DNA of 64,000 bases from the NCBI RefSeq assembly GCF_000236785.1, contig NZ_AGUF01000073.1, forward strand, positions 85,498 through 149,497, read 5' to 3'. The notes beneath the pieces are model-generated. The model was not told the DNA's origin. It was given only the letters and a program-made list of their open reading frames with translations, and did no database searches. A program made the position numbers and the translations under genes. Below are positions 34,716 through 43,001 of the stretch, piece after piece (the first letter of the stretch is position 1; each line of letters opens with the position of its first letter). This DNA comes from Achromobacter arsenitoxydans SY8. Its GTDB lineage: Bacteria; Pseudomonadota; Gammaproteobacteria; Burkholderiales; Burkholderiaceae_B.

Positions 34716-35831
34716 ATGCAATTCAACGTTCGTCCGCTAGTTGCCGCCACCTTCCTCGTACTGTCGCTGACCGGCGCAGGCGCGCAGGCGCAGGAAACCG
34801 TGAAGATGGGCGCCGTGCTGTCGCTGACCGGCGCCAACGCCACCGTGGGCGAGGACGTGCGCCGCGCCGTCGACCTGGCCGTCGAAAAGGTCAATGCCGA
34901 CGGCGGCGTCATGGGCAAGAAGTTCGCCGTGGTCATCGAAGACTCCGGCGGCAACCCGACCACCGCACTGAACGCCGCCCGCAAGCTGGTCAGCGTGGAC
35001 AAGGTGCCGGTGGTGATCGGCGAATACTCGTCGGGCATCTCCATTCCGCTGGGCCAGTACCTGGTGAAAGAAGGCGTGACCCACATCAACATCGCCAGCA
35101 CCAGCGTGAAGATCCGCGACCTGGGCGCGACGTCCTTCAACCTGATCGGCCTGGAAGACAAGGGCAACAAGTTCTCAGCCAAGGACACCTGGGACCAGGG
35201 CTACCGCAACGTGGCGATCATTGCGCCCAACAACGCCTACGGCCAGGGCGTGGCCCACGGCTACAAGGAAGAATTCGAGAAGCTGGGCGGCAAGATCGTG
35301 ACCGAGGTGCTGTACACCGCCGGCCAGTCCACCTACCGCCGTGAGCTGCAGCAGATGTCGCGCAGCAACCCCGACGCCTACATCTACACCGCCTACGGCC
35401 AGGAGTCCGCGGTTATCAACCGCGAAGCCTTCGAACTGGGCCTGCGCAAGACGCCCTGGTACGGCATTCTGCTGAGCATGTGCCTGAGCGACACGCCGGC
35501 CGACATCGCCCAAGGCCAGATCGGCATGGAAGTCGGTTCGGTGCTGGGTCCGAAGGGACGCGAGTACGCGGAAGCGTTCAAGGCCCGCCACAAGGAAGGC
35601 TTCAAAACCTCGTACACCGGCTACGCCTACGACGCCGTGCTGCTGACCGCCGCCGCGATGAACCAGGCCAAATCGACCGCCCCGGCCGACATCCAGGCCG
35701 CGCTGACCCAACTGGGCCAGAAGGGCTACGAAGGCGTCACCGGCTTCATCAAGTTCGATAGCGACCGCCAGCGCATCGACCCGCCTTACGCCAAGCTCAA
35801 GTCCGACCAGGGCAAGATCGTGGTCCGCTGA
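34716..35831 (+). CDS. livJ: branched-chain-type amino acid ABC transporter, periplasmic binding protein
   Basis: The 371-residue product starts at MQFNVRPLVAATFLVLSLTG behind a GAGGGGAA site. It has a Sec signal (cleavage near residue 25, AQA-QE) and is a Peripla_BP_6 protein: VKMGAVLSLTGANATVGEDVRR, PVVIGEYSSGISIPLGQYL and TWDQGYRNVAIIAPNNAYGQG. It captures the solute for the LivHMGF permease encoded just downstream. Binding specificity cannot be told from sequence; family members bind leucine-type amino acids but also aromatic acids, amides and urea. A terminator with one G-U pair follows and probably limits read-through to the permease genes. Confidence 0.88.
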   Translation: MQFNVRPLVAATFLVLSLTGAGAQAQETVKMGAVLSLTGANATVGEDVRRAVDLAVEKVNADGGVMGKKFAVVIEDSGGNPTTALNAARKLVSVDKVPVVIGEYSSGISIPLGQYLVKEGVTHINIASTSVKIRDLGATSFNLIGLEDKGNKFSAKDTWDQGYRNVAIIAPNNAYGQGVAHGYKEEFEKLGGKIVTEVLYTAGQSTYRRELQQMSRSNPDAYIYTAYGQESAVINREAFELGLRKTPWYGILLSMCLSDTPADIAQGQIGMEVGSVLGPKGREYAEAFKARHKEGFKTSYTGYAYDAVLLTAAAMNQAKSTAPADIQAALTQLGQKGYEGVTGFIKFDSDRQRIDPPYAKLKSDQGKIVVR

Positions 35832-35841
35832 TAAGGCCTTG

Positions 35842-35877
35842 GCCGGGCCCGCCGGGGAGCGGGTCCGGCTCTTTTTT
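35842..35877 (+). terminator. terminator between livJ and livHMGF
   Basis: GCCGGGCCCGC (35842-35852) and GCGGGTCCGGC (35859-35869) form an 11-bp stem with one G-U pair and a 6-nt loop, followed by T residues to 35877. The binding-protein gene is thus expected to be expressed above the membrane components. Confidence 0.85.
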
Positions 35878-35935
35878 CCGCCGCGCGGTGCCTTGATGCG
35901 GCGGGGGTTTCCAAGATGTCTTTCGAGCAAACAAG

Positions 35936-36829
35936 ATGATCCAGATTCTGGTCGACACGCTGCTGCGCTGCTCGGACCTGGCGTTGATCGCGCTGGGCCT
36001 GAGCATGGTGTACGGGCTGGTCAAGTTTCCCAATATCGCCCACGTGCAGTACGCCATGGTGGGCGCGTACCTCACTTATGCGCTGAGCGCGGCCGGACTG
36101 CCTATGGCGCTGGCGCTGATTGCCGCCTGCGCGCTGACGGGCGCCATGGCGCTGGCGTTCCATCTGCTGGTGTTCCGCCGCCTGCTGCGCGCGGGGCCGG
36201 CCATCACCATGATCGGCTCGCTGGCGCTGTCCATGCTGCTGATCGCCTTCTGCCAGGGCATCGCCGGGTCCTTCCCGCTGATGTTCAAGCTGCCGCTGGC
36301 CACCCCTTTCCGGCTGGGCGACGCCAGCATCACCGTGACGCAGATCGCGGCGGTGAGCACCACGGCGATCCTGCTGACCGGCTTTGCGCTGCTGCTTTTC
36401 TACACGCGCGCCGGCCGCGCCATGCGGGCCCTGGCGTGCAATCCCGCGCTGGCCGACGCCAGCGGCCTGAACGCCTCGCGCATCACCTGCCAGGTGGCGT
36501 TCTGCAGCGGCGCGCTGGCAGGCCTGGGCGGCGGACTGCTGGCCCTGTCCACGGGCGCGCACATCAACCTGGGCACCGACCTGCTGCTGCCGGTGTTCGC
36601 CGCGGCCATCCTGGGCGGCTTGGGCAATCCGCTGGGCGCGGTAGCCGGCGCGTTTCTCATCGCGCTTACCGAAACCCTGGTGACCAACCTGAACTTCGGC
36701 TGGCTCTACGCCAAGCCGGTAGCGTTCCTGCCGGTGGCCTACATCAGCGCCGCGTCCTTCCTGATCCTGCTTCTGGCCCTGCTGTTCAAGCCGTACGGCC
36801 TGTTCGACCGCGAGGTGCGCCGTGTTTGA
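35936..36829 (+). CDS. livH: ABC transporter permease, LivH-type
   Basis: The 297-residue inner-membrane protein has about eight hydrophobic helices. It carries the LivH/BPD_transp_2 pattern: LALIALGLSMVYGLVKFPNIAHVQYAMVGAY-type start (split in the protein near residues 15-45) and the coupling segment FYTRAGRAMRALACNPALADASGLN near 155-180, which contacts the ATPases. GGGLLALSTGAHINLGTDLLLPVFAAAILGGLGN-like residues follow. It forms one half of the translocation pore. It overlaps livM by 8 bp. Confidence 0.9.
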   Translation: MIQILVDTLLRCSDLALIALGLSMVYGLVKFPNIAHVQYAMVGAYLTYALSAAGLPMALALIAACALTGAMALAFHLLVFRRLLRAGPAITMIGSLALSMLLIAFCQGIAGSFPLMFKLPLATPFRLGDASITVTQIAAVSTTAILLTGFALLLFYTRAGRAMRALACNPALADASGLNASRITCQVAFCSGALAGLGGGLLALSTGAHINLGTDLLLPVFAAAILGGLGNPLGAVAGAFLIALTETLVTNLNFGWLYAKPVAFLPVAYISAASFLILLLALLFKPYGLFDREVRRV

Positions 36830-37709
36830 TTTCCTGATCTCGTCGCTGACCTTCGGCGCCATCTTCGCCCTGATGGCGCTGGGCTTGAACCTGCAGGCGG
36901 GCCTGGCGGGCCTCCTGAACTTCGGCCATATCGCGTTCGCCGGCATCGGCGCCTACGGCACCGGCATCGCGGTGCATGCCGGCTGGCACCCGGCGCTAGG
37001 CGCGGCGGCGGGCGTCGCCGTCGCCATGGCGCTGGGCTGGGGCATCGCCCGGCTGGGCCGGCAGCTTGCCGCCGACTACTGGGGCATCGCCACGCTGGCC
37101 ATCGCGGAAATCATTCGCACCATCGCCACCAACGAACTCTGGCTGACCAATGGCGCACAGGGCATCAGCGGCATCCCCGCGCTGTTCGACGGCATGCCAG
37201 GCAAGAGCGGCGCGCTGGCGTTCCTGGCGCTGGTGCTGGCGCTGGCCGCGGCGGCCGCCGTGCTGCTGCGCCGGCTGGCCTATGGCCGCTTCGGCCGGGC
37301 GCTGCGGGTCATGCGCGAAGAGCCCAAGCTGGCCGCCTGCATGGGCTACGACCTGATGTCGCTGAAATCGCGCGCCGTGATGGCGGGCGCCGCAGTGACG
37401 GCGGTGGCGGGATCCCTGTACGCGCACTACATGAGCTTTGTCGGCCCCGACTACCTGCTGGCGTCCGAGACGTTCCTGCTCTGGACCATGCTGATGATCG
37501 GCGGAATCGGCAACTTCTCCGGCGTGGTGCTGGGTGTGGTGCTGGTGCAGACCGCCTACACGCTGGTGCCGTTCGCCAAGGACGCCTTCGGCTTCGGCTC
37601 GGACATTGCGGGCGCGCTGCGCCTGGGACTGATCGGGTTCATCCTGCTGGGATGCCTGTTGTGGCGCAGCGAAGGGCTGCTGCCGGAAAAGATGAGGAAG
37701 ATGCCATGA
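36822..37709 (+). CDS. livM: ABC transporter permease, LivM-type
   Basis: The 295-residue product is the second permease of the uptake system, with about eight helices: FGAIFALMALGLNLQAGLAG and LLNFGHIAFAGIGAYGTGI near the N-terminus. The ATPase-contacting segment YGRFGRALRVMREEPKLAACMGYD is at about 160-185, and VVLGVVLVQTAYTLVPFAKD lies near the end. The GTG start at 36822 lies within the end of livH. The end overlaps the livG start by 4 bp (ATGA), a strongly coupled arrangement. Confidence 0.9.
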   Translation: MFDFLISSLTFGAIFALMALGLNLQAGLAGLLNFGHIAFAGIGAYGTGIAVHAGWHPALGAAAGVAVAMALGWGIARLGRQLAADYWGIATLAIAEIIRTIATNELWLTNGAQGISGIPALFDGMPGKSGALAFLALVLALAAAAAVLLRRLAYGRFGRALRVMREEPKLAACMGYDLMSLKSRAVMAGAAVTAVAGSLYAHYMSFVGPDYLLASETFLLWTMLMIGGIGNFSGVVLGVVLVQTAYTLVPFAKDAFGFGSDIAGALRLGLIGFILLGCLLWRSEGLLPEKMRKMP

Positions 37710-38527
37710 CGGCCCCCTATGCATTGCAGGTCGATTCCGTGGCCAAAGCCTTTGGCGGCAATCGCGTCCTGGAAAAGGTGGGATTCAACATCCGGCCGGG
37801 CGAGATCGTGGGGCTCCTGGGGCCCAACGGTTCCGGCAAGAGCACCCTGCTCAACACCATCACCGGATTCGAGGCCATCGACGCCGGCAGCGTCACGTTC
37901 GAGGGCCGGCGCATCGACGCGCTGAGCGCGCACCGCATCGTGCAGGCGGGCATTGCGCGCACCTTCCAGCTGCCGTCGATGCCTGCCAAGATGTCCGTCG
38001 CCGAAGTGGCGATGGCGGCGTCGATCGAACACCACGGCATCTGGGAGAATCTGTTCGGCCTGCGCGCCGCGCGCGAGGCCGAGGCCCGGGCGCGCGAACA
38101 GGCCAACGCGCTGCTGTACCAGTTGCTGCTGGCGCCCGTGCGCGACCAGCCGGCCGCGGCGATCTCGGGCGGCCAGAAAAAGCTGCTGGGGATCGTCTGC
38201 GCGCTGATGGCGCATCCCCGCATGCTGATGCTGGACGAGCCCACCGCCGGCGTGCACCCGAATCTGCGCAGCGACATCGTGGGCGCCCTGCAGCGCCTGA
38301 ACGAGGCCGGCATGACCATCGTGATCGTCGAGCACGACATGCACTTCATCCGCGAAGTCTGCCACCGCTGCATCGTGCTGGACCGCGGGCATATCGTGGC
38401 CGACTGCCGGCCCGACGAACTGGCGTCCAACGAGCGCGTGCTGGAGGCCTACCTGGGCGGTTCCGCCGCCAGGCCCGCTGCCGCCGGCGCAACCGCCGGC
38501 CCCGTGCTGCGCATGGGAGTCGCGTGA
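37706..38527 (+). CDS. livG: ABC transporter ATP-binding protein, LivG-type
   Basis: The 273-residue ATPase begins MTAPYALQVDSVAKAFGGN, 4 bp inside livM. Walker A is GPNGSGKST, signature ISGGQKKLLG, Walker B RMLMLDEPTAGVHP and the switch histidine is in IVIVEHDMHFI. The ABC signature reads SGGQK, normal for LivG. A longer frame upstream (37652) would overlap livM and is not needed. With LivF it energises uptake through LivHM. A C-terminal Ala-rich tail of about 20 residues is not usual in LivG. Confidence 0.92.
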   Translation: MTAPYALQVDSVAKAFGGNRVLEKVGFNIRPGEIVGLLGPNGSGKSTLLNTITGFEAIDAGSVTFEGRRIDALSAHRIVQAGIARTFQLPSMPAKMSVAEVAMAASIEHHGIWENLFGLRAAREAEARAREQANALLYQLLLAPVRDQPAAAISGGQKKLLGIVCALMAHPRMLMLDEPTAGVHPNLRSDIVGALQRLNEAGMTIVIVEHDMHFIREVCHRCIVLDRGHIVADCRPDELASNERVLEAYLGGSAARPAAAGATAGPVLRMGVA

Positions 38528-39258
38528 TGAGGGAAAAGATGATCGAAGTGGAAAACGTCGTGGCAGGATATACGCGCGACGTAGACATCCTGCGCGGCCT
38601 TTCGCTGTATGCGGGCAAGGCCGAGATCGTGACGCTGCTCGGGCCGAACGGCTGCGGCAAGTCGACGCTGCTCAAGACCATCGCCGGCTACCTCAAGCCG
38701 CGCGAAGGCCGCGTGATGCTGGGCGACAAGGATATTTCGCGCTTTCCCGTGCACGAGAAGATCCTGCGCCACGGCCTGGGCTTCGTGCCGCAGACCGAGA
38801 ACGTCTTCACCGCGCTGTCGGTGCGCGAAAACCTGCAGGTCGGCGGCAATGCCCTGGACAAGTCCGCCTGCGAGGCGCGCATCCGCACCCTGTGCGAGCA
38901 CTATCCCGTGCTGGGGCGCAAGCTGCAGGCCCCGGCCGCGTCGCTGTCCGGCGGCGAACGCCAGATCCTGGCGCTGGCGCGCGCGCTGATGCCCTCGCCC
39001 GGCCTGCTGCTGCTGGACGAACCGTCCGCAGGCCTGTCGCCCAAGACGCTGGGCGAAGTGTTCGAGGCGATCCAGCGCATCCGCGCCAAGGAAAACGTGA
39101 CCATCCTGATGGTGGAGCAGAACGCCATGGAGGCGCTACGGATCTCGGACCGCGCCTACGTGCTGTCCATGGGCACGGTCGCCATCACGGGCGAAGCGCA
39201 GTCGCTGATGAACGACGAACAGGTGCGTGAACTGTACCTGGGCGGCCGGGCAGCGTAG
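38527..39258 (+). CDS. livF: ABC transporter ATP-binding protein, LivF-type
   Basis: The product has about 243 residues. Walker A is GPNGCGKST, signature SLSGGERQIL, Walker B GLLLLDEPSAGLSP and switch ILMVEQNAMEAL, all typical of LivF. Three possible starts lie close together: GTG 38524, ATG 38527 and ATG 38539; the last fits MIEVENVVAGYTRD, the usual family N-terminus. It closes the five-gene uptake cluster, and a bidirectional terminator follows. The neighbouring convergent FadR-type gene may regulate the system. Confidence 0.92.
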   Translation: MREKMIEVENVVAGYTRDVDILRGLSLYAGKAEIVTLLGPNGCGKSTLLKTIAGYLKPREGRVMLGDKDISRFPVHEKILRHGLGFVPQTENVFTALSVRENLQVGGNALDKSACEARIRTLCEHYPVLGRKLQAPAASLSGGERQILALARALMPSPGLLLLDEPSAGLSPKTLGEVFEAIQRIRAKENVTILMVEQNAMEALRISDRAYVLSMGTVAITGEAQSLMNDEQVRELYLGGRAA

Positions 39259-39276
39259 CGCAGCCCTGCGCCGCCA

Positions 39277-39304
39277 TGAAGGCCCGCGCCCGCGCGGGCC
39301 TTCA
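39277..39304. terminator. bidirectional terminator after livF
   Basis: TGAAGGCCCGCG (39277-39288) and CGCGGGCCTTCA (39293-39304) form a perfect 12-bp stem with a CCCG loop. The right arm contains the stop codon of the convergent regulator gene (39302-39304). There is no long T-run. Confidence 0.65.
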
Positions 39305-39976
39305 GCCTTCCTGGCGCATGCGGTGCATCGCGACCAGATTCTTCTTGGTCTCGATGATGTGTTCTTCCACCAGGCGCGCCGCCAGCGCGCCGTCCTGCTT
39401 CCTACAGGCTTCCAGGATGCGGTAATGGTCCGCCTGCGGACCATCCTTGCCCGTCGCCATCGACATCATCTCGTGCGTGTAGCGATCGGTGTTCAAGCCG
39501 TATTCCTCGATCAGCCTGCGCAGCCGCGTGTTGTTCGCGGGCGCGCACAGCGCCAGGTGAAAGCGCCGGTTCAGTTCGGCCCAGCGCGGTACGGAATCCG
39601 CTTCGTCGTATTCGCGCAGGATGGATTCCAGCATGTCCAGGTCGGCGCGGCCCATGTTGGGCACGGCCGCGCGCACTGCATAGCCTTCCAGCGCGATGCG
39701 GATGTCCAGCAGTTCGCAGATCTGGTCCACATCCATGCGGATGACGACGGCGCCGCGGTTCAGGTGATACGCCACCAGGCCTTCGGTTTCGAGCTGGCGC
39801 AGGGCCTCTCGCACCGGTATGCGGCTGGCCTGGAAGCGGGTCGCCAGCGCATCCTGCTTGAGCGGCGTGCCGGCGGGCAGCGCCCCCGTCAGGATTTCGT
39901 AGCGCAGCTGGTCCCGGATTCTGTGCGGCAGGGCCTGGGCTTTGCTGGACGAGCCCTTCGTTTTGGTGATGCTCAT
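39302..39976 (-). CDS. GntR-family (FadR/FCD) regulator
   Basis: From the ATG complement at 39974-39976 the product has 224 residues. The winged-helix domain covers about 12-80: LPHRIRDQLRYEILTGALPAG, FQASRIPVREALRQLETEGLV and NRGAVVIRMD. The FCD effector domain covers about 85-215, with the metal/ligand-binding histidines in RRFHLALCAPANN and EHIIETKKN. FCD regulators bind organic or amino acids and often control neighbouring transport genes, here the LivJHMGF cluster, with which it is convergent. The open frame extends to 40237, but homology starts at MSITKTKGSSS. Confidence 0.9.
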   Translation of the reverse strand: MSITKTKGSSSKAQALPHRIRDQLRYEILTGALPAGTPLKQDALATRFQASRIPVREALRQLETEGLVAYHLNRGAVVIRMDVDQICELLDIRIALEGYAVRAAVPNMGRADLDMLESILREYDEADSVPRWAELNRRFHLALCAPANNTRLRRLIEEYGLNTDRYTHEMMSMATGKDGPQADHYRILEACRKQDGALAARLVEEHIIETKKNLVAMHRMRQEG

Positions 39977-40384
39977 GACTATCGGGTATCTCTGGCGAAG
40001 GACGGCGGCCTGCGGCAAACGTCGACGGAGCGGTTGCGATGGGCTCCCATCGTAGCCGAACGAAGCGCTCCCGGGGAACCGCAAGCGGCGGGTCCGCGCC
40101 TCGCCTGGCGCCGCGCGCGGAGCGTCTGCGGCGGCTGCTCTGTGCCGCTTTTTTTTGTAACTACGCCGCAGCGCGGCCCGACAGGGCGCAGCCCGTTCTC
40201 CTATGAAAACTGGCGCTGTGCCATGCATTCCGTCCAAACTGATCCGCTTTTTTCAGTTTTCTCTGAATCTGTACTGCAATCGCTGGCGGCCCTAACTTCA
40301 TGGTGCAGTGCAAACACCCTGTCAGCGCGCATCGCTCCCTTGGCGATCCGCTCCGCGCTGGCCATGAAAGTCAGGAATACCGCC
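39977..40384. other. 408-bp promoter region between the FCD regulator and the bd oxidase genes
   Basis: No gene is seen. A weak hairpin GCGGC-N8-GCCGC (40131-40148) is followed by eight T residues on the plus strand. Further on, ACTGCA (40273-40278) and TGCAGT (40304-40309) form an inverted repeat with centres 31 bp apart, about three helical turns, in the region where the oxidase promoter should be. AGGAA at 40373-40377 is the ribosome site. Confidence 0.45.
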
Positions 40385-41821
40385 ATGGATAGCGACGCGC
40401 TATTGCTAGCCCGAATACAGTTCGGCTTCACCATCTCTTTTCACATCGTCTTCCCCGCCATCACCATCGGGCTTGCCAGCTACCTGGCCGTGCTGGAGGG
40501 CTTCTGGCTGAAAACCGGCAAGACGGTGTACCGGGACCTGTATCACTTCTGGACCAAGATCTTCGCCGTCAACTTCGGCATGGGCGTCGTGTCGGGCCTG
40601 GTGATGGCCTACCAGTTCGGCACCAATTGGAGCTTCTTCTCGGACTTCGCCGGAAGCGTGACGGGCCCGCTGCTGGCCTATGAGGTGCTGACGGCGTTTT
40701 TCCTGGAAGCCGGCTTCCTCGGCGTGATGCTGTTCGGCTGGTCGCGCGTGGGTCCCGGCCTGCATTTCTTTTCGACGGTGATGGTGGCCCTGGGCACGCT
40801 GGTGTCGGCCACCTGGATCCTGGCGTCCAACAGCTGGATGCAGACGCCCGCCGGCTACGAGATCCTGGACGGGCGCGTGGTTCCCACAGACTGGCTGGCC
40901 GTGATCTTCAACCCGTCCTTCCCCTATCGCCTGGCGCACATGGGCATCGCCGCCTTCCTGGCCACCGCGCTGATGGTGGGCGCTTCAGGCGCCTGGCACC
41001 TGCTGCGCGGGGACCGCAGCCCCGCCGTGAAGAAGATGTTCGCGATGGCGATGGGCATGCTGCTGCTGGCCGCGCCGCTGCAGGCCGTGGTGGGCGACTT
41101 CCACGGGCTGAACACGCTCAGGCACCAGCCCGCCAAGATCGCGGCCATTGAAGGCCATTGGGAAAACGAGCCGGGCGCGGGCGTGCCGCTTACGCTGTTC
41201 GGCATCCCTGACATGGAGCGCGAGGAAACGCGCTACGCGCTGAACATCCCGCGGCTGGGCAGCCTGATCCTCACGCATAGCTGGGACGGCCAGTTTCCGG
41301 GCCTGAAGTCCTATCCGCCCGAAGACCGTCCGAACGCCACCGTGGTGTTCTGGTCGTTCCGCGTCATGGTGGGACTGGGACTGCTGATGATCGCGCTGGC
41401 GGCCTGGGCGCAGTGGGCGCGCTGGCGCCGCCGCCTGTACGAGTCGCGCTGGCTGCTCCGCTGCGCGCTGTGGATGGGGCCGTCAGGCATCGTGGCCCTG
41501 CTGGCCGGCTGGTACGTCACGGAGATCGGGCGCCAGCCGTGGATCGTGTACGGCGTCATGCGCACGGCGGACGCCGCCACGCCGCACGGACTGGGCGAAC
41601 TGACGCTGACGCTGGCGCTATTCGTGGCGGTATACCTGCTGGTCTTCGGCGCGGGCGTGTCCTACATGCTGCGCCTGATCCGGATGGGCCCCAGCCCCGC
41701 GCCCGGCCACGCGCCGCTGTCCGGCGGCCCGGGCGAACCGCGCCAGCCCTCGCGGCCGCTGTCGGCGGCCTCCACCCTGCCGGGCGTCGCGCCCGCGCAC
41801 CGCAAGCATTCGGGAGTCTGA
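40385..41821 (+). CDS. cioA: cytochrome bd-type (cyanide-insensitive) quinol oxidase subunit I
   Basis: The 478-residue product is a CydA-family protein with about nine helices. MDSDALLLARIQFGFTISFHIVFPA carries the heme-ligand histidine (His20, equivalent to His19 of E. coli CydA) near its N-terminus. The hallmark GWYVTEIGRQPW lies at about residue 380. The quinone loop between helices 6 and 7 is short, as in CioA of Pseudomonas (about 488 residues) rather than the long-loop E. coli CydA. It oxidises quinol and reduces oxygen without pumping, and is tolerant of low oxygen or cyanide. AGGAA seven bases upstream sets the start. The open frame far upstream (39227) is not real. cioB follows after 4 bp. 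Confidence 0.93.
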   Translation: MDSDALLLARIQFGFTISFHIVFPAITIGLASYLAVLEGFWLKTGKTVYRDLYHFWTKIFAVNFGMGVVSGLVMAYQFGTNWSFFSDFAGSVTGPLLAYEVLTAFFLEAGFLGVMLFGWSRVGPGLHFFSTVMVALGTLVSATWILASNSWMQTPAGYEILDGRVVPTDWLAVIFNPSFPYRLAHMGIAAFLATALMVGASGAWHLLRGDRSPAVKKMFAMAMGMLLLAAPLQAVVGDFHGLNTLRHQPAKIAAIEGHWENEPGAGVPLTLFGIPDMEREETRYALNIPRLGSLILTHSWDGQFPGLKSYPPEDRPNATVVFWSFRVMVGLGLLMIALAAWAQWARWRRRLYESRWLLRCALWMGPSGIVALLAGWYVTEIGRQPWIVYGVMRTADAATPHGLGELTLTLALFVAVYLLVFGAGVSYMLRLIRMGPSPAPGHAPLSGGPGEPRQPSRPLSAASTLPGVAPAHRKHSGV

Positions 41822-41825
41822 AGCC

Positions 41826-42833
41826 ATGGGCGTAGACCTTGCACTGATCTGGGCCGTCGTCATCCTGTTCGGCGTGATGATGTACGTGATCATGGATGGC
41901 TTCGATCTGGGCATCGGCATCCTGTTTCCGCTGATCGCCGACCGCGGCGAGCGCGACACCATGGTCAATACCGTGGCGCCCGTCTGGGACGGCAACGAGA
42001 CCTGGCTGGTGCTGGGCGGCGCCGGCCTGCTCGCGGCGTTTCCGCTGGCGTACTCGGTGATCCTGAGCGCGCTGCACCTGCCGCTGGTCTTCATGCTGCT
42101 GGGGCTGATCTTCCGCGGCGTGGCGTTCGAGTTCCGATTCAAGGCCGACGAGCGCCACCGTCCCCTGTGGGACGTCGCCTTCGTCTTCGGCTCGGTGTGC
42201 GCCACGTTCTTCCAGGGCGTCGTCCTGGGCGCCTACATCGAAGGCATTCCGGTCGTGAACCGCGCCTACGCCGGCGGCCCCTGGGACTGGATCAGCCCGT
42301 TCTCCACATTCACCGGGCTGGGCCTGGTCGTGGCCTACGCGCTGCTGGGCTGCACCTGGCTCATCATGAAGACCGAAGGCCGGCTGCATCGGCACATGTG
42401 CGCCCTGGCCCGGCCGCTGACGCTGGCGCTGCTGGCCATCATCGCCGCCCTCAGCGCCTGGACGCCGCTGGCGCAGCCCATCATCGCGCAGCGCTGGTTC
42501 AGCCTGCCCAATATGTTCTGGTTTCTTCCGGTGCCGCTGCTGGTGGCCGCGGCGGGCTACGAACTGATCCGCCGCGTCAAGGGCATGCCGGCCGCCGGCC
42601 CCTTCGTGCTGTCGCTGGCGCTGGTCTTCCTGGGCTATAGCGGGCTGGGCATCAGCATCTGGCCCGCGATCATCCCGCCGGGCGTCTCCATCTGGGCTGC
42701 CGCGGCGCCGCCGCAAAGCCTGGGCTTCGCGCTGGTGGGCGCGCTGGCGATCATTCCGATTATTCTCATGTACACCGCGTGGTCGTACTACGTTTTCCGG
42801 GGCAAGGTGCGCACCGGCGAGGAGTTCCACTGA
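41826..42833 (+). CDS. cioB: cytochrome bd-type quinol oxidase subunit II
   Basis: The 335-residue product is the CydB/CioB partner: MGVDLALIWAVVILFGVMMY, VIMDGFDLGIGILFPLIADR and VWDGNETWLVLGGAGLLAAFP, the family signature around a conserved WDGNETWL. About eight helices are visible. It pairs with subunit I, which carries the hemes. It starts 4 bp after cioA and its stop overlaps the start of the DUF2474 gene by 1 bp, so the three are one translational unit. Confidence 0.94.
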   Translation: MGVDLALIWAVVILFGVMMYVIMDGFDLGIGILFPLIADRGERDTMVNTVAPVWDGNETWLVLGGAGLLAAFPLAYSVILSALHLPLVFMLLGLIFRGVAFEFRFKADERHRPLWDVAFVFGSVCATFFQGVVLGAYIEGIPVVNRAYAGGPWDWISPFSTFTGLGLVVAYALLGCTWLIMKTEGRLHRHMCALARPLTLALLAIIAALSAWTPLAQPIIAQRWFSLPNMFWFLPVPLLVAAAGYELIRRVKGMPAAGPFVLSLALVFLGYSGLGISIWPAIIPPGVSIWAAAAPPQSLGFALVGALAIIPIILMYTAWSYYVFRGKVRTGEEFH

Positions 42834-42976
42834 TGAACCAGCCTTCCCCTGCCCAGCCCTCCTGGCGCAGCCGGCTGCTCTGGCTGGCGATGATCTGGGC
42901 GTGCAGCGTCGCGGCGCTGGGCGCGGCCGCCGGCCTATTGCGCCTGGTCATGCGATCCATCGGTATGTCGACCTGA
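42833..42976 (+). CDS. DUF2474 small membrane protein associated with bd oxidase
   Basis: The 47-residue product, MNQPSPAQPSWRSRLLWLAM onward, has one membrane helix (about 14-37) and ends with a short tail. Small proteins of this kind (DUF2474, CydX-like in role) are encoded right after cioB in many proteobacteria and are thought to stabilise the oxidase or its heme site. The TGATG junction with cioB supports translation from 42833. It is too short for usual gene calling, but position, overlap and composition make it convincing. Confidence 0.85.
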   Translation: MNQPSPAQPSWRSRLLWLAMIWACSVAALGAAAGLLRLVMRSIGMST

Positions 42977-43001
42977 ACCGCGTCACGCACACGGATGCCC
43001 C

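Noticed and set aside
39227-40384. N-terminal extension of cioA
   Set aside because: The extension runs antisense to the FCD regulator; homology and the AGGAA site place the start at 40385.
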